Positions 52,829 to 62,685 of a stretch of DNA of 64,000 nucleotides are shown piece by piece. The DNA is from Chitinophaga lutea. Lineage in GTDB: Bacteria; Bacteroidota; Bacteroidia; Chitinophagales; Chitinophagaceae. Within the stretch, counting starts at the first letter, position 1; each line of letters opens with the position of its first letter. The position numbers and the translations under genes were made by a program. Location of the stretch: contig NZ_RPDH01000001.1 of the NCBI RefSeq assembly GCF_003813775.1, positions 1,116,001 to 1,180,000 on the forward strand. Direction: 5' to 3'. The notes below the pieces were generated by a model. That model ran no database searches, had not been told where the DNA came from, and saw nothing but the letters and a program-made list of their open reading frames with translations.

Positions 52829-53836
52829 TCAATAGGTAACTTTCTGCCCTTTGCTTTTCCAGTAATCGATCATTGGCTTGTAAGGGCCATATTTATGCGC
52901 TACTGCGGAAAACGTATCCGCAAAAGGGCCCTTGTCGTAGTCCAGTGCTTTTTCCGCGATGTGCGGATAGTCGAAAGTTGCAGGAGTTTGCCGGCGGTGC
53001 CGGCTGTCATCGTTTACAAAAGCGGCAATGTCGAGGGCTTCCAGATCCGAGAGGAATGGTTTCTCCCAGGTGGCTTTATCGAACGGCATATTGGCCTTCA
53101 GCCATTGAGCCTGCTTAATGATGCGGTGCATGCTGGACCCGGGCTGGTAACCTTCCGGGCCCCATAGGGGCGGGTAGGCGTATCCTTTTTTATCTTCGAT
53201 CAGTATCCCCTCTCCGTCAGCGCCATGGCATCTTGAACAATGCTGTGCATACAACAGTTCCCCGCGTTCCGGGCTGGCCGCTACATCGGGCAGTACGATA
53301 TCCAGGTTTTTGCCGCCTTTGTGAGGTTTCCCTTTAGGCACAAAACTATTGATCCATCTGAAGTAGGCCAGGAATGCCACCATTTCTTTACTGTCCAGCG
53401 GCAGGGATTTGCCGTTGTGGGGCCGGTTAATGCAATTGTTTACCCGTTCCGCGAGCGTGAGCACCTTCCCTTCCCTCGCACGGTACTGCGGGTATTGCTC
53501 GTGCGAGAGCATCAGGTTGAACGAATAAGGCTTTGTACCTCCGTTCTGATGGCAGTTGGTACAGTTCATCCTGTTGCCGAGGTAGCGGCCGTTGACGCCG
53601 TCGGGGCCGATGTAGTAGGCGGTCCTGTACATCAGTTCCTGCCCGTATTTTACGGCCGCTCCATATTTATCATCAGGAATCGCCGCACTGTCTGCCTTCA
53701 GCAAAACAGCGGCGGGCGCCGTTTCTTCCGGCTCAACATTCTTTCCTTTTACGTTCGTTTGGCAGGAATAGACAACGGTTACAGCGGTAGCTGCCAGGAA
53801 GCAGCTCCATACAATCCGGGATGCATTCATTTTCAT
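52829..53836 (-). CDS. Diheme cytochrome c, TsdA-like
   Basis: The 335-residue protein has an N-terminal export signal (SRIVWSCFLAATAVTVVYSC) and two heme-c motifs: CTNCH at 92-96 and CSRCH at 200-204. The segments GNRMNCTNCHQNGGTKPYSF and RVNNCINRPHNGKSLPLDSK resemble the thiosulfate dehydrogenase (TsdA) and related periplasmic diheme cytochromes. Family members oxidise thiosulfate to tetrathionate, or act as electron-transfer partners. It lies 28 bp downstream of an arylsulfotransferase-like gene at the end of an ECF-controlled SusCD operon. TsdA activity depends on distal heme ligands (Cys/Met) that I cannot assign from sequence alone. Confidence 0.85.
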   Translation of the reverse strand: MKMNASRIVWSCFLAATAVTVVYSCQTNVKGKNVEPEETAPAAVLLKADSAAIPDDKYGAAVKYGQELMYRTAYYIGPDGVNGRYLGNRMNCTNCHQNGGTKPYSFNLMLSHEQYPQYRAREGKVLTLAERVNNCINRPHNGKSLPLDSKEMVAFLAYFRWINSFVPKGKPHKGGKNLDIVLPDVAASPERGELLYAQHCSRCHGADGEGILIEDKKGYAYPPLWGPEGYQPGSSMHRIIKQAQWLKANMPFDKATWEKPFLSDLEALDIAAFVNDDSRHRRQTPATFDYPHIAEKALDYDKGPFADTFSAVAHKYGPYKPMIDYWKSKGQKVTY

Positions 53837-53864
53837 GTGTACAATTGTTTGTTAACGCCGGTGA

Positions 53865-54989
53865 TCAATCTGTAATAAAATCAGGTAATGCTTCTTTCCG
53901 GATGAACTCGGCACGGTAAGGGATAAAGTCACAGCGCAGGCGCCAGCAGATGGTCCCCTGCCTGTCTGTCAGCAATACGGTGTTCTTTTTCGAGCAGCAT
54001 TGCAGGATATGCTCCGGGCCTGCCTGGTAAGCGCTTCCCATCCGGTCGTTAAACAGGTACGCGGGAATGGGAGTGCGGATGACAGGTATCGCGGTCCGCG
54101 CCTTTTCATTCAGCCGGAATGCAAGCGTTTGTGATTGTTTGCGCGATACGCCATTATCAAACAACATCAGGTCGCCTTCATCATTCAGGTGTACCGCATG
54201 CCCCATGTCAAAAGCGGCTGAATCGGGAAAACTGAAATCACCCAGCCGGCCGAACTTCCAGATGACCGCCCCTGTCCGGGCATCCAGCTTCCAGACCTGG
54301 CCATTGTTATAAAACGAAACGAGGTAGTTGCCGTCTTTGTCGAAGCTCAGGCTGTTGGCATGCATCCAGTCTTTCCGCGTGTTTACGATATCGTCATCGT
54401 CCAGCGGGTTCAGTGCGCCGAATACCGTCCATTCCCACACTTTGCGCCCTTTACGGTCCAACACCAGGATGCCGTCGCCTTTCACCGTATCCGCAACGCC
54501 CCCTCCTTTCGCGCGCAGGTCGTATTGTTTTTCAACCGTATTCAGCATCACGATATTGCCGCCGGGGCCCGGCAGTACGTCGTGATGTGCGTTGGTCGTA
54601 AAATCACCCTGGCCTTTCTGCAGATGCAGGAGCGTATCTCCTTCCAGCGAGAGCTCCAGCACCTGGTTGCCATAGCTGGTGGCGTACTCCCGGCTGCCCA
54701 GGATACAGAGGATGGTTTTATGTCCGGTAAAATGCGCCGTTTTGAAACCGGCTCCTTTTACCTGGTGATGCCACACCACTTTACCCTGCGCATTCAGCAG
54801 GTAGAGCGCCCCCGGCTCGTCGCGCCGGCTGAGCAGGATATAACCGTTTCTGAACACGGCAGGCACCCGGTCCATCTGCGGACTGTCCAGTTGAAAACCT
54901 TCCTGTGCCCAGTAAGGCACCGGGCTTCTTTTCTGTTGCCGGCAAGCCAGGCATAAAACCGCCAATAAAAGGCAGGAAAATAATTTCAT
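53865..54989 (-). CDS. Arylsulfotransferase (ASST)-like propeller lipoprotein
   Basis: The 374-residue protein starts MKLFSCLLLAVLCLACRQQK, a probable lipoprotein signal (Cys16). The six-bladed propeller of the ASST family is indicated by ALYLLNAQGKVVWHHQVKGA, GILVLDRKGRKVWEWTVFG and SFDKDGNYLVSFYNNGQVWK, with His residues in TTNAHHDVLPG, DWMHANSLSF and FDMGHAVHL that match the conserved ASST histidines. ASSTs transfer sulfate between phenolic esters in the periplasm without PAPS. Alternatively it may be a non-catalytic PQQ-like propeller. It lies 28 bp upstream of the diheme cytochrome gene and about 110 bp past the susD stop. Confidence 0.82.
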   Translation of the reverse strand: MKLFSCLLLAVLCLACRQQKRSPVPYWAQEGFQLDSPQMDRVPAVFRNGYILLSRRDEPGALYLLNAQGKVVWHHQVKGAGFKTAHFTGHKTILCILGSREYATSYGNQVLELSLEGDTLLHLQKGQGDFTTNAHHDVLPGPGGNIVMLNTVEKQYDLRAKGGGVADTVKGDGILVLDRKGRKVWEWTVFGALNPLDDDDIVNTRKDWMHANSLSFDKDGNYLVSFYNNGQVWKLDARTGAVIWKFGRLGDFSFPDSAAFDMGHAVHLNDEGDLMLFDNGVSRKQSQTLAFRLNEKARTAIPVIRTPIPAYLFNDRMGSAYQAGPEHILQCCSKKNTVLLTDRQGTICWRLRCDFIPYRAEFIRKEALPDFITD

Positions 54990-55098
54990 AGATGCAATGA
55001 TTAATTCCGCAGCTTAACCGGCAGGCTGCAGCACATCCGGTGCTTTTTCACCGGGTAGGCCGCAGCCCGCTTTTCAGTTAATCCGGCGTTGATCCACT

Positions 55099-56736
55099 TT
55101 ACTGCCACAGGCTGTTCTGCCTGGCCTTGGGATTCGACTTCAACTCACTGGCCGGAATAGGGAATACATAGTGTTTCGCTTGAAATACGTTCGCACCCTG
55201 CTTCTCGCGGGCTTTCAGCACCTGCGACAGCTCCGCCGCGGTTTTGTGCCACCTCCTGAGGTCGTACACACGATTCTGTTCAAAAAACAACTCCAGCAAT
55301 TTCTGGTGGTCGATTTCTTTGAGCAGGTCCGTTTTCCCTGGCAGGTCCGCGCCGGTTTTGTCTGCGAGGCCGGCTCTTCTCCGGATGCGGTTGATATCGT
55401 CCAGCGCCTTGCCGTTCTTTCCGTTCTGCGCTGCCGCCTCTGCACGCAGCAGTAAAACTTCGGCGAAACGGAATACCCGGAAGTTGGCTGTAGAAGGCGT
55501 AGCGCCCCAGTAATTATCGGCGTCCTTTACATTCCGCCATGCATTGGTGCCTTTCCTGATCAGGAACCTTCCGTATGTAACGGTATCCAGCTGTGTGCCC
55601 GGGTGAAGCCGTACAATGGTGGAGATGGCGGACGTCCACATCCGCTCGAATGTTTGATTATCGTAAAACGTGGCATCTGCCTCACCGAGAACGGAGTATT
55701 TCCACATCAGGGAGGCGTACATCCGTTTATCGAATTTAGTATCGGAACCTGCCGGGCGTTGTTCTTTTACGAATTCGCGCACCATGTAATTGGACGGCAC
55801 ATATTTGAACCAGCCGCCGGCAGAAGGGGGGCCGATAAACTGGGGCAGGTAGTTGTACATCGGGGAATTGGGCGATTCCACGCTCCAGGCGCCATATTGG
55901 TCGCCCAGCGGCGCAAAGGTCCATTCAAACACAGACTCTGCATTGTACTCGTTTTTATCCGTGAAATTATCCTCAAAGTTACTCACCAGATCATACGCAT
56001 AGGGCGGTTTGCTCAACAGGTCGAGTGTGGTTTCCGCTTTCCCGTAGTCTTCCAGGAACATGTACGATTTCCCCAGGTAAGCTAATGCAGCGCCGCTGGT
56101 GGCCCTGCCTTTCTCCTTTGCATCCCGCGCCGGCGGCAAACCAGCCGCGGCTTCCGTGAAGTCGCTGATCACCAGTTTCCACACTTCTTCCTTCGTACCG
56201 CAAGGCACGGCATACCCGTCCGTTGTTTCCACCGGCGCGGTTCTGATCGGCACGGGCCCCCAGTTGGAAGCCAGGATGAAGTATGCCAGCCCGCGCAGGA
56301 ACTTCGTTTCCGCGATATACTGTGCTTTTTTCGCCGCATCCAGCTTCACCTCCTCTATTTTCGACAGCAGCAGGTTGGCCCGGTGAATGCCTTTGTACAG
56401 GTTGTTAAAAACATCGTTGAGGTCGCTGTTGTTCTCGTCATTGGTGAAACTGGCCACGCCCCAGGTGGCAGGCTCTCCTCCCGGGATGGTAAACACGTCG
56501 TCGCCCAGTGAATTGATATCCTGTATGCCCGTAAACGAGCCCCAGTAACCGTACAGTGACGGGCGAAGCGGGCTGTATGTTGCAGCCAGCGCGGACAGAA
56601 CGCTGCTTTCATCTTTCCAGAACCTGGCGTCGGTTACCTTGTTGGGATCATTCTGGGTAAGAAATTCTTTTTCGTTGCAACCGGCGGCGGCCAGCAGCAG
56701 TGTGAAGGTCGCTATATATCGATATTTTCTTTTCAT
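55099..56736 (-). CDS. SusD-family lipoprotein of the ECF-controlled locus
   Basis: The start at 56736 (MKRKYRYIATFTLLLAAAGC, Cys20) is preferred over an upstream ATG at 56814 that would overlap susC. The 545-residue protein has the SusD N-terminus (NEKEFLTQNDPNKVTDARFW), helical core (AETKFLRGLAYFILASNWGP) and RagB/SusD C-terminal motif (QKLLELFFEQNRVYDLRRWH). It ends IPASELKSNPKARQNSLW. It pairs with the STN-SusC whose stop lies 20 bp upstream. The ligand is unknown; the sulfotransferase-like neighbour hints at a sulfated or phenolic compound. Confidence 0.93.
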   Translation of the reverse strand: MKRKYRYIATFTLLLAAAGCNEKEFLTQNDPNKVTDARFWKDESSVLSALAATYSPLRPSLYGYWGSFTGIQDINSLGDDVFTIPGGEPATWGVASFTNDENNSDLNDVFNNLYKGIHRANLLLSKIEEVKLDAAKKAQYIAETKFLRGLAYFILASNWGPVPIRTAPVETTDGYAVPCGTKEEVWKLVISDFTEAAAGLPPARDAKEKGRATSGAALAYLGKSYMFLEDYGKAETTLDLLSKPPYAYDLVSNFEDNFTDKNEYNAESVFEWTFAPLGDQYGAWSVESPNSPMYNYLPQFIGPPSAGGWFKYVPSNYMVREFVKEQRPAGSDTKFDKRMYASLMWKYSVLGEADATFYDNQTFERMWTSAISTIVRLHPGTQLDTVTYGRFLIRKGTNAWRNVKDADNYWGATPSTANFRVFRFAEVLLLRAEAAAQNGKNGKALDDINRIRRRAGLADKTGADLPGKTDLLKEIDHQKLLELFFEQNRVYDLRRWHKTAAELSQVLKAREKQGANVFQAKHYVFPIPASELKSNPKARQNSLWQ

Positions 56737-56756
56737 GGTACTAAACAGTTTGTCGG

Positions 56757-59700
56757 TTAAAAGGTGAGGTTCAGGCCAAACAATACGGTGCGGGCAAGAG
56801 GATAGGCATCCCACGAATCGTCTACACCCCGCACCAGCGCACCGCCACCGATATCCGGGTTGTAGCCCTTGTACTTCGTGATGGTGAAAAGATTTTCGCC
56901 GGAAGCAAATACCCTCAATTTTTCAATCCCGTGTTTTGCAAGGAGCCGTGTTGGCAGGGCATAACCCAGTTCTACCCTTTTCAGACGCATGTACGAGCCG
57001 TCTTCCAGCCACCTGTTGATGTTACTGCGGTTGTTATTATTGGGGTCGGCAAGAATAAAACGCGGGAAATCGCTGTGGTTCTCCGGCGTCCAGGCATTGA
57101 GCACGTCGGTGGACAAATTGGTGACTTCGTTCATCTTCTCCATCCACTTTCTCCTGGCGTTGTAGATTTTATTCCCTGTCAGGCCTTCCAGGAACAGGTT
57201 CAGGTCAAATCCCTTCCAGGCCAGGTTGGCAGAAAGCCCCATGGTCATATTGGGGAACGGGCTGCCCATGTACTGTTCATCCTTGTTGTCGATGATCCCG
57301 TCGTTGTTGAAGTCTACGAACCGGATATCACCTGGCTGGGCATTCGGCTGAATGGCGACACCGCCTTTGTTATGCGCCTGCACTTCTTCTTTTGAATTGA
57401 AGATGCCGTCCGTGGCGATCAGCCAGAAACCGCCGATGGGGTGGCCGACTACCGCCCGGGAAATGGAACCGAATTCCTGCCTGCCCGAGCCGATGGTGAT
57501 CGCCCTCATTTTATTCGAAACATGCGAGAAGTTCAACCCCAGCCGGTAGCTCAGGTTGCCGCTTTTATCGGTGTACTCTATCGTGGCTTCATAACCTTTG
57601 TTATCAATGATACCGGCATTCAGTGTGGGCGAGCCCGTTTTACCGACGGAAGGCGGGAACGGTACATTGAGCAGCACGCCTTCCGTTTTCTTGTTGAAAA
57701 CATCTATGATCACCAGCAGTTTATTATTCAGGAACCCGAAGTCTGCCCCAATGTTCGTGATTTTTGTTTCTTCCCAGGATAGGTCCGTTGGCGAAGCATA
57801 TCCGCTGGCGGTGGCACCCGGCCATAACACCCCGCCCTGTACATAGTTAAGCCCGCTGTTGATGCTGTTTTGCGTAAGGTAGTTACCGATTTCCTGGTTA
57901 CCCAGCACGCCCCAGCTGCCCCGCAGTTTCAGGGAGCTTACAATGTGCCGGATACCGGCAAAGAAGGCTTCGTTATGCGCGTTCCAGCCAAACGAGAAAG
58001 AAGGGAAAGAGCCGTATTGATAATCCGTAGCGAAGCGGGAAGAGCCATCCCTGCGCACGGACGCGGAAAACAGGTACCGGGAGTCGTAGGAATACATGAG
58101 CCGGGCAAAGCGGGAAACGATGGTACTCACATTGGCGCTGCCGCCGTTCTTCTGTGACGACGCCGTGCCAGCTCCGAGTACCGTAGTGCCGTCAGGCAGG
58201 TCATCGCGCTGTGCATTGAAACCGCTGTACGAGTTCTTCTGTGCCGTGTACCCCAGCAGCGCGTCAAAATTATGACGGCCAATTTTTTTGGTATACGCCA
58301 AGGTGTTTTCCAGCAGCCAGGAGTTACTGGTACCGGTGCTTTCACTCAGGTCCGGCATCGCATTGCCATTGTTGCCGTCGTGATATATACCGGTGTAAAC
58401 CCTTGAGCTGCTATGCCCTTCGGTAAGCCCGACATTGAATTTATATTTCAGGCCTTCGATCAGCTTCACTTCCACAAAGGCATTCAGCAGCAAGGAGAGG
58501 TCTTTCGCACCGTTCTCGATTGTTTCCAGTCTGGCCACGGGGTTGGAAAGGTTCTTCATGTATGTCGGCCTTCTGCCAAAACCGCCCATGTCCTGCGCAG
58601 GGTCATACACCGGTACGGTGGAAGGCATCATCAGGGAGCTTCCGACAATACTGTGCGACTGGTCACCGCCGCCGGGGTTGTTCCTGGTTATTCCCCGTTT
58701 GATGATAACGGTTTCTCCGACCCGTATCCGGCCTTTCTCATACTCTGTTTTCACCCTGAAATTGGCTGCGGAATAGTTGGTGTTCAGGATGGTCCCTTCT
58801 TCTTTCAGGTAGCCGCCAGACAGGTTATAGGTAAAGTTTTTGGAACCGCCGCTGAAGTTCAGGTTCGTACGGGCCACCATGGCCGTCCTGAAAATTTCGT
58901 CCTGCCAGTTGGTATTGACGCCATTGTAATCCGGAATCCCCGGTACATATTTCTTGAACAGGGTCGTCCACTGTTCGCCGTTCAGCATGCTCATTCTTTT
59001 AGGGATGGACTGCGTGCCTATCCAGCTGTCGATTTCCAGCCGGGGGGCCGATTCCTTCCGGCCCCTCTTGGTGGTAACGATCACCACCCCGTTGGCAGCC
59101 CTGGAGCCATAGATACTGGCGGTTGCCGCATCTTTAAGTATTTCGATGGATTCCACATCGTTGGGGCTTACCCCGTCGATGCCGCCAACAAACACTCCAT
59201 CCACAACGAACAACGGCGCATTGTTGCCGAGCGTGCTCATGCCGCGGATGGTGATGATCAGGCCAGCTCCGGGAGCGCCGCTGGCAGACTCCACAGATAC
59301 GCCCGGCACGCGGCCCTGGATGGCCGAGCTGATGTTTTTGGAAACATTGGGACTGATTTCGCTCACTCTTACCGAGGATACCGCGCCTGTAATGTCCTTC
59401 CGTTTCTGCGTGCCGTACCCCACTACCACCAGCTCGTCCGTCAGCACCGCTTTCGGTTTCAGCGCCACGTTCAGGGCACCCGCCGCTGAAACGTTTTTTT
59501 CTTCTATTTCATAGCCGATATAGGAGATGATCAGCACGCCGCCTTTTTCCGGCACCTGCAGGGTGTAATTGCCTTTCGCATCTGTACTGGTGCCTTGCGA
59601 GGTACCCTTCAGTTTCACGGAAGCGCCCGCCAGCGGCTCATTCGTTACGGCGTCCGTTACCCGCCCGAATACCGATATGTTCACAACGGCTTCAGGAGTT

Positions 59701-60077
59701 TTCTCCGCCTCGTCTTTCGTTTTTGCGGAAAGGACGATCGTATTGTCGACAATGCTGTAATTAAGCCTTTTATTCTGCAGGCATTTGTTCAGTACATCCT
59801 CCAGGTCCGCCTGCACCACCGTCAGGGAAACCCTGCTGGTCTCTTCCAGCATTTCGGTGTTGTAAAAGAAGATATAACCGGTTTGTTTCCGGATCTCTTT
59901 AAACACCTTGGACAGCGGAGCATTGCGCATGCTAAAGGTCAGTTTCTGCGAGTAGGCCGTGGAAGCCCTTCCCTGCAGCACCAAAACCAGTAGCAGAAAG
60001 GCGGTCAGTTTCATAACTTTCAGCGTTTTTGCAAGCGCCGGACTAATCCGGTGTTTGCCAGCTTCTCGAAATTGCAT
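56757..60077 (-). CDS. SusC-family transporter with STN signalling domain
   Basis: The 1106-residue protein has a long N-terminus with signal peptide (MKLTAFLLLVLVLQGRASTA). An STN domain follows (about 45-115; KLTFSMRNAPLSKVFKEIRK, LNYSIVDNTIVLSAK), then a carboxypeptidase-like domain (VFGRVTDAVTNEPLAGASVK). The plug has DELVVVGYGTQKRKDITGAV and PLFVVDGVFVGGIDGVSPND, and the barrel ends VLFGLNLTF. The STN domain contacts the FecR anti-sigma protein, encoded 166 bp upstream, so ligand binding at the surface is coupled to sigma-factor release. The N-terminal extension before the signal peptide (MQFREAGKHRISPALAKTLK) is typical of this subgroup. Confidence 0.93.
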   Translation of the reverse strand: MQFREAGKHRISPALAKTLKVMKLTAFLLLVLVLQGRASTAYSQKLTFSMRNAPLSKVFKEIRKQTGYIFFYNTEMLEETSRVSLTVVQADLEDVLNKCLQNKRLNYSIVDNTIVLSAKTKDEAEKTPEAVVNISVFGRVTDAVTNEPLAGASVKLKGTSQGTSTDAKGNYTLQVPEKGGVLIISYIGYEIEEKNVSAAGALNVALKPKAVLTDELVVVGYGTQKRKDITGAVSSVRVSEISPNVSKNISSAIQGRVPGVSVESASGAPGAGLIITIRGMSTLGNNAPLFVVDGVFVGGIDGVSPNDVESIEILKDAATASIYGSRAANGVVIVTTKRGRKESAPRLEIDSWIGTQSIPKRMSMLNGEQWTTLFKKYVPGIPDYNGVNTNWQDEIFRTAMVARTNLNFSGGSKNFTYNLSGGYLKEEGTILNTNYSAANFRVKTEYEKGRIRVGETVIIKRGITRNNPGGGDQSHSIVGSSLMMPSTVPVYDPAQDMGGFGRRPTYMKNLSNPVARLETIENGAKDLSLLLNAFVEVKLIEGLKYKFNVGLTEGHSSSRVYTGIYHDGNNGNAMPDLSESTGTSNSWLLENTLAYTKKIGRHNFDALLGYTAQKNSYSGFNAQRDDLPDGTTVLGAGTASSQKNGGSANVSTIVSRFARLMYSYDSRYLFSASVRRDGSSRFATDYQYGSFPSFSFGWNAHNEAFFAGIRHIVSSLKLRGSWGVLGNQEIGNYLTQNSINSGLNYVQGGVLWPGATASGYASPTDLSWEETKITNIGADFGFLNNKLLVIIDVFNKKTEGVLLNVPFPPSVGKTGSPTLNAGIIDNKGYEATIEYTDKSGNLSYRLGLNFSHVSNKMRAITIGSGRQEFGSISRAVVGHPIGGFWLIATDGIFNSKEEVQAHNKGGVAIQPNAQPGDIRFVDFNNDGIIDNKDEQYMGSPFPNMTMGLSANLAWKGFDLNLFLEGLTGNKIYNARRKWMEKMNEVTNLSTDVLNAWTPENHSDFPRFILADPNNNNRSNINRWLEDGSYMRLKRVELGYALPTRLLAKHGIEKLRVFASGENLFTITKYKGYNPDIGGGALVRGVDDSWDAYPLARTVLFGLNLTF

Positions 60078-60153
60078 AGATTTGAATAGTTTAGGGTGAG
60101 CATTGAGCTGTTTACGTCAAATACACGCGAATGTGCCAGCCAGACAAATTCTG

Positions 60154-60177
60154 CCGGGAACGTTGCCTCGTTCCCGG
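60154..60177. other. Perfect 9-bp hairpin between fecR-like gene and susC
   Basis: CCGGGAACG (60154-60162) and CGTTCCCGG (60169-60177) enclose the loop TTGCCT. TTTTGTTTTG follows on the plus strand, so the U-tract faces away from the minus-strand genes. It is therefore not a proper terminator for the FecR gene. It may stop antisense transcription or stabilise the 5' end of the susC mRNA. Confidence 0.55.
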
Positions 60178-60243
60178 TTTTGTTTTGCCAAAGTCACATT
60201 ACGTGAAGATCCTGGTTGTTATATATTTTTCTGTTGATATCGT

Positions 60244-61449
60244 TTACTGCTGCGCTTCTACTATGATCTGCCTGCCTTCAATGCTAAACCTGATTCCCGC
60301 AGTTTTTAAAATGCGCAAAGCCTGCGATAACGTGGACAACTTACGGATGGAGCCCGTGTAATGTTTATTGGGCACAGGGCCGGAGAATTTCACCTCCACG
60401 TCGTACCAGCGTGACAGTTGCCGCATAACGGCTGATATGTCATCATCATCAAACTCAAACATCCCTCCTTTCCAGGCAATCACCTTGTCTACATTCGCCT
60501 CTTCTACCTTCAACTGCCCATTTTCCCTGGACAGGATGGCCTGCTGCGAGGGAGAAAGCACCACATCCTTGCCGTCCGGCGATATTACTTTTACCTTGCC
60601 GGTCACCAGTGTAGTGTTGACGGCGTTCTCATCTTCATAAGCCATGATATTGAAGCCGGTTCCCAATACGGCAACTTTCAGCCCGTTCGCCATCCGGACC
60701 TGGAAGGGCTGAGCAGCGTTTTGCGCCACCTCAAAATAAGCTTCCCCCGTGAGGTAAACGGTCCTCTCTTTGCCTGTGAACCTTGTCGGGAAACGAAGGG
60801 AAGAACCTGCATTCATCCATACCTGCGAACCGTCCGGCAACGTTACTTTGTATTCTCCGCCCCGGGGGGTGGTGAGCGTGTTGTAAATAATCTCCCCGTC
60901 CGTTCCGTCAGCGGCATCATACACCACATGGCCTTTCTTTTTACCGATGCGTGTGCCATCCTTTTCGTGCAACGCCTGTTCGCTCATTTCGTCCAACTCC
61001 ACCGCCTTACCGTCTCCCATCACCAGTTGCGCTCTTGACCTGCCCGGTAATACGTCATTCCCGGCGGCGGCCACCACTGCATCCTGCCCCGGCTCCTCCG
61101 CTTTATACAGCAGCTTCCACCCCGCAACGGATGCCGACAGCAGCAGCACCGCCGCTGCAGCCACACGCCACCAGCGGATACGCGTTATTTTTGCCGCCGC
61201 AGCAGTTTGTTGTTCAACATGTTCCTGCAGCAACCCCCTGAAACGGCTTACTTCAATATCCAGCCGACCCTGACGGCCGTTCAGCACCTCGAATATCCGG
61301 CAGGCCTCCTCAAAAGCCGGCTGTTTTTCCGGGTGAGCGGCCAGCCATCCCTCCCAGTATTGCACCGCCTCTTTATCTACTCCCATACGGTAGCGCAGAA
61401 AAGAATCATCCAACAGGAAGTCCTCTGCATTGTGATATTGATGCTCCAT
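60244..61449 (-). CDS. FecR-family anti-sigma regulator
   Basis: The 401-residue protein has a cytoplasmic N-terminal region (about 1-90) and a transmembrane helix (WWRVAAAAVLLLSASVAGWK). A FecR domain lies in the periplasm (about 190-290; YNTLTTPRGGEYKVTLPDGS, VWMNAGSSLRFPTRFTGKER, RTVYLTGEAYFEVAQNAAQP), followed by a C-terminal DUF4974 domain (MFEFDDDDISAVMRQLSRWY) that binds STN. It keeps the ECF sigma factor inactive until the STN-SusC signals. It is followed by that SusC gene and preceded 110 bp upstream by the sigma gene. Confidence 0.95.
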   Translation of the reverse strand: MEHQYHNAEDFLLDDSFLRYRMGVDKEAVQYWEGWLAAHPEKQPAFEEACRIFEVLNGRQGRLDIEVSRFRGLLQEHVEQQTAAAAKITRIRWWRVAAAAVLLLSASVAGWKLLYKAEEPGQDAVVAAAGNDVLPGRSRAQLVMGDGKAVELDEMSEQALHEKDGTRIGKKKGHVVYDAADGTDGEIIYNTLTTPRGGEYKVTLPDGSQVWMNAGSSLRFPTRFTGKERTVYLTGEAYFEVAQNAAQPFQVRMANGLKVAVLGTGFNIMAYEDENAVNTTLVTGKVKVISPDGKDVVLSPSQQAILSRENGQLKVEEANVDKVIAWKGGMFEFDDDDISAVMRQLSRWYDVEVKFSGPVPNKHYTGSIRKLSTLSQALRILKTAGIRFSIEGRQIIVEAQQ

Positions 61450-61559
61450 TGTAATGTATTGTGTAAGAAACGGGCGATTATTCCCAAAAAAAACAGAACT
61501 ATTTTCGGATTTTCTTTTCCCCAGTGCTCATAACGGCCCGGCCGCGGGTCGCCGCGGGC

Positions 61560-62195
61560 TCAGCGCATCAGCCAGTAATAAAATAAAGCCGCCATTAGTC
61601 CGGCAGACAGGGTTTTCAGGGCGGCTGCCAGTGTGTTGTAAGCCGTTTTGGTAGAGATCCCGGCCCTTTTGCCGGTATCTTCCATACTGAGGCCGTCAAA
61701 AAAACGCAGCTGCACAAGCTCCTTCTGACGGGGGGTCAGCAGGGCCATGGCGCGCTTTATTTTCGCCTTTACCTCATCGGAAGCCTGAAGGGCGACAATG
61801 CAATCTTCGTAGGAAAATTCATAGGCATCCGATGTTTCCGACAGGCGGCCGGCAGCTTCGCTGCTCATCTGTTCTTCCTTCATATTGGCGAAGATTTTAC
61901 GGCGCAGGTAAGTGAGGAGATATGATTTTACATTGGAAACGTCCGGGAGCTTGAGCCGGCGGTCCCACAGCTCCAGGAATACATCGTTGATCGCATCGCG
62001 CGTACGCTCCACGTCACCGCAGGTGCGGGCTCCATAATTCAACAGATAAAAATACAGCCGTTCGTAAAGCGTTACCAGAGCTTCCTGCTCATGCAGGCGC
62101 ACACGATTCCAAAGTTGCACGTCAGCGGCCCCTTCCTGCATACCGGCGCCGGCATTCAATTGTTCGTGGGATGGTGTTGGTTGCACACTGCTCAT
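61560..62195 (-). CDS. ECF RNA polymerase sigma factor (Bacteroidota expansion family)
   Basis: The 211-residue protein has sigma region 2 (LYERLYFYLLNYGARTCGDV, DAINDVFLELWDRRLKLPDV) and region 4 (ALLTPRQKELVQLRFFDGLS, GISTKTAYNTLAAALKTL). It ends in a hydrophobic tail (SAGLMAALFYYWLM) that recurs in FecR-linked sigma factors. It should direct polymerase to the SusCD operon when FecR releases it. An internal Met at residue 19 is an alternative start. It heads the minus-strand locus running to 52829. Confidence 0.93.
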   Translation of the reverse strand: MSSVQPTPSHEQLNAGAGMQEGAADVQLWNRVRLHEQEALVTLYERLYFYLLNYGARTCGDVERTRDAINDVFLELWDRRLKLPDVSNVKSYLLTYLRRKIFANMKEEQMSSEAAGRLSETSDAYEFSYEDCIVALQASDEVKAKIKRAMALLTPRQKELVQLRFFDGLSMEDTGKRAGISTKTAYNTLAAALKTLSAGLMAALFYYWLMR

Positions 62196-62685
62196 CGGTA
62201 ATCAGCGATTTCTTAAAAGTAGCACGGATGGGCACTTCAAGCTGCCCGTTAAGGTATTTACAGATACAGGCGGAGCATATGCATACCGCGGCGAGCATCA
62301 CTTCAAACACCCTTTTTTCATAACATTTACCGAACACAGGTGAAAGAGGTTGGCCGTTCTAATTGCGACCTGCATTCATAACAGGCATGATCAGTCCCTG
62401 CACTTGTCAATTTCTTTCCAGGGTCACTTTGCGGCAACTGATCAATTTTGGCTGCCAAGATACTTTATTTTTCCATTCTTCAAATTTTTCTGCAAAAGAC
62501 AGGAAACGGGGAACCGAAGAGATATTCTTCACCTGCTTATTCCATGATGCCTCGTTTTTACCGGCAGCCGGGAAATTGCAAATTATGAACAACAAGCGAG
62601 CAAAATAGTGGTTGTTTGAGACCTCAAAAGAACAGATTTTGGAACGAAGCAGACTGCCGTCTACAAAACCGGCAGCCGCGCCACG
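62196..62685. other. 490-bp divergent intergenic region without genes
   Basis: This gap separates the sigma-factor gene (minus, start 62195) and the GH95-like gene (plus, start 62686). Short open frames exist on both strands but none has a start context, composition or homology that supports a gene. It should contain both promoters. I find no clear TTTG/TAnnTTTG pair, no strong inverted repeat and no RNA gene. The 62350-62580 part is AT-richer, as expected for a promoter region. Confidence 0.5.

Noticed and set aside
60154..60177. Intrinsic terminator of the fecR-like gene
   Set aside because: The T-run follows the hairpin on the plus strand, opposite to the direction of the minus-strand genes, so it lacks the required U-tract.
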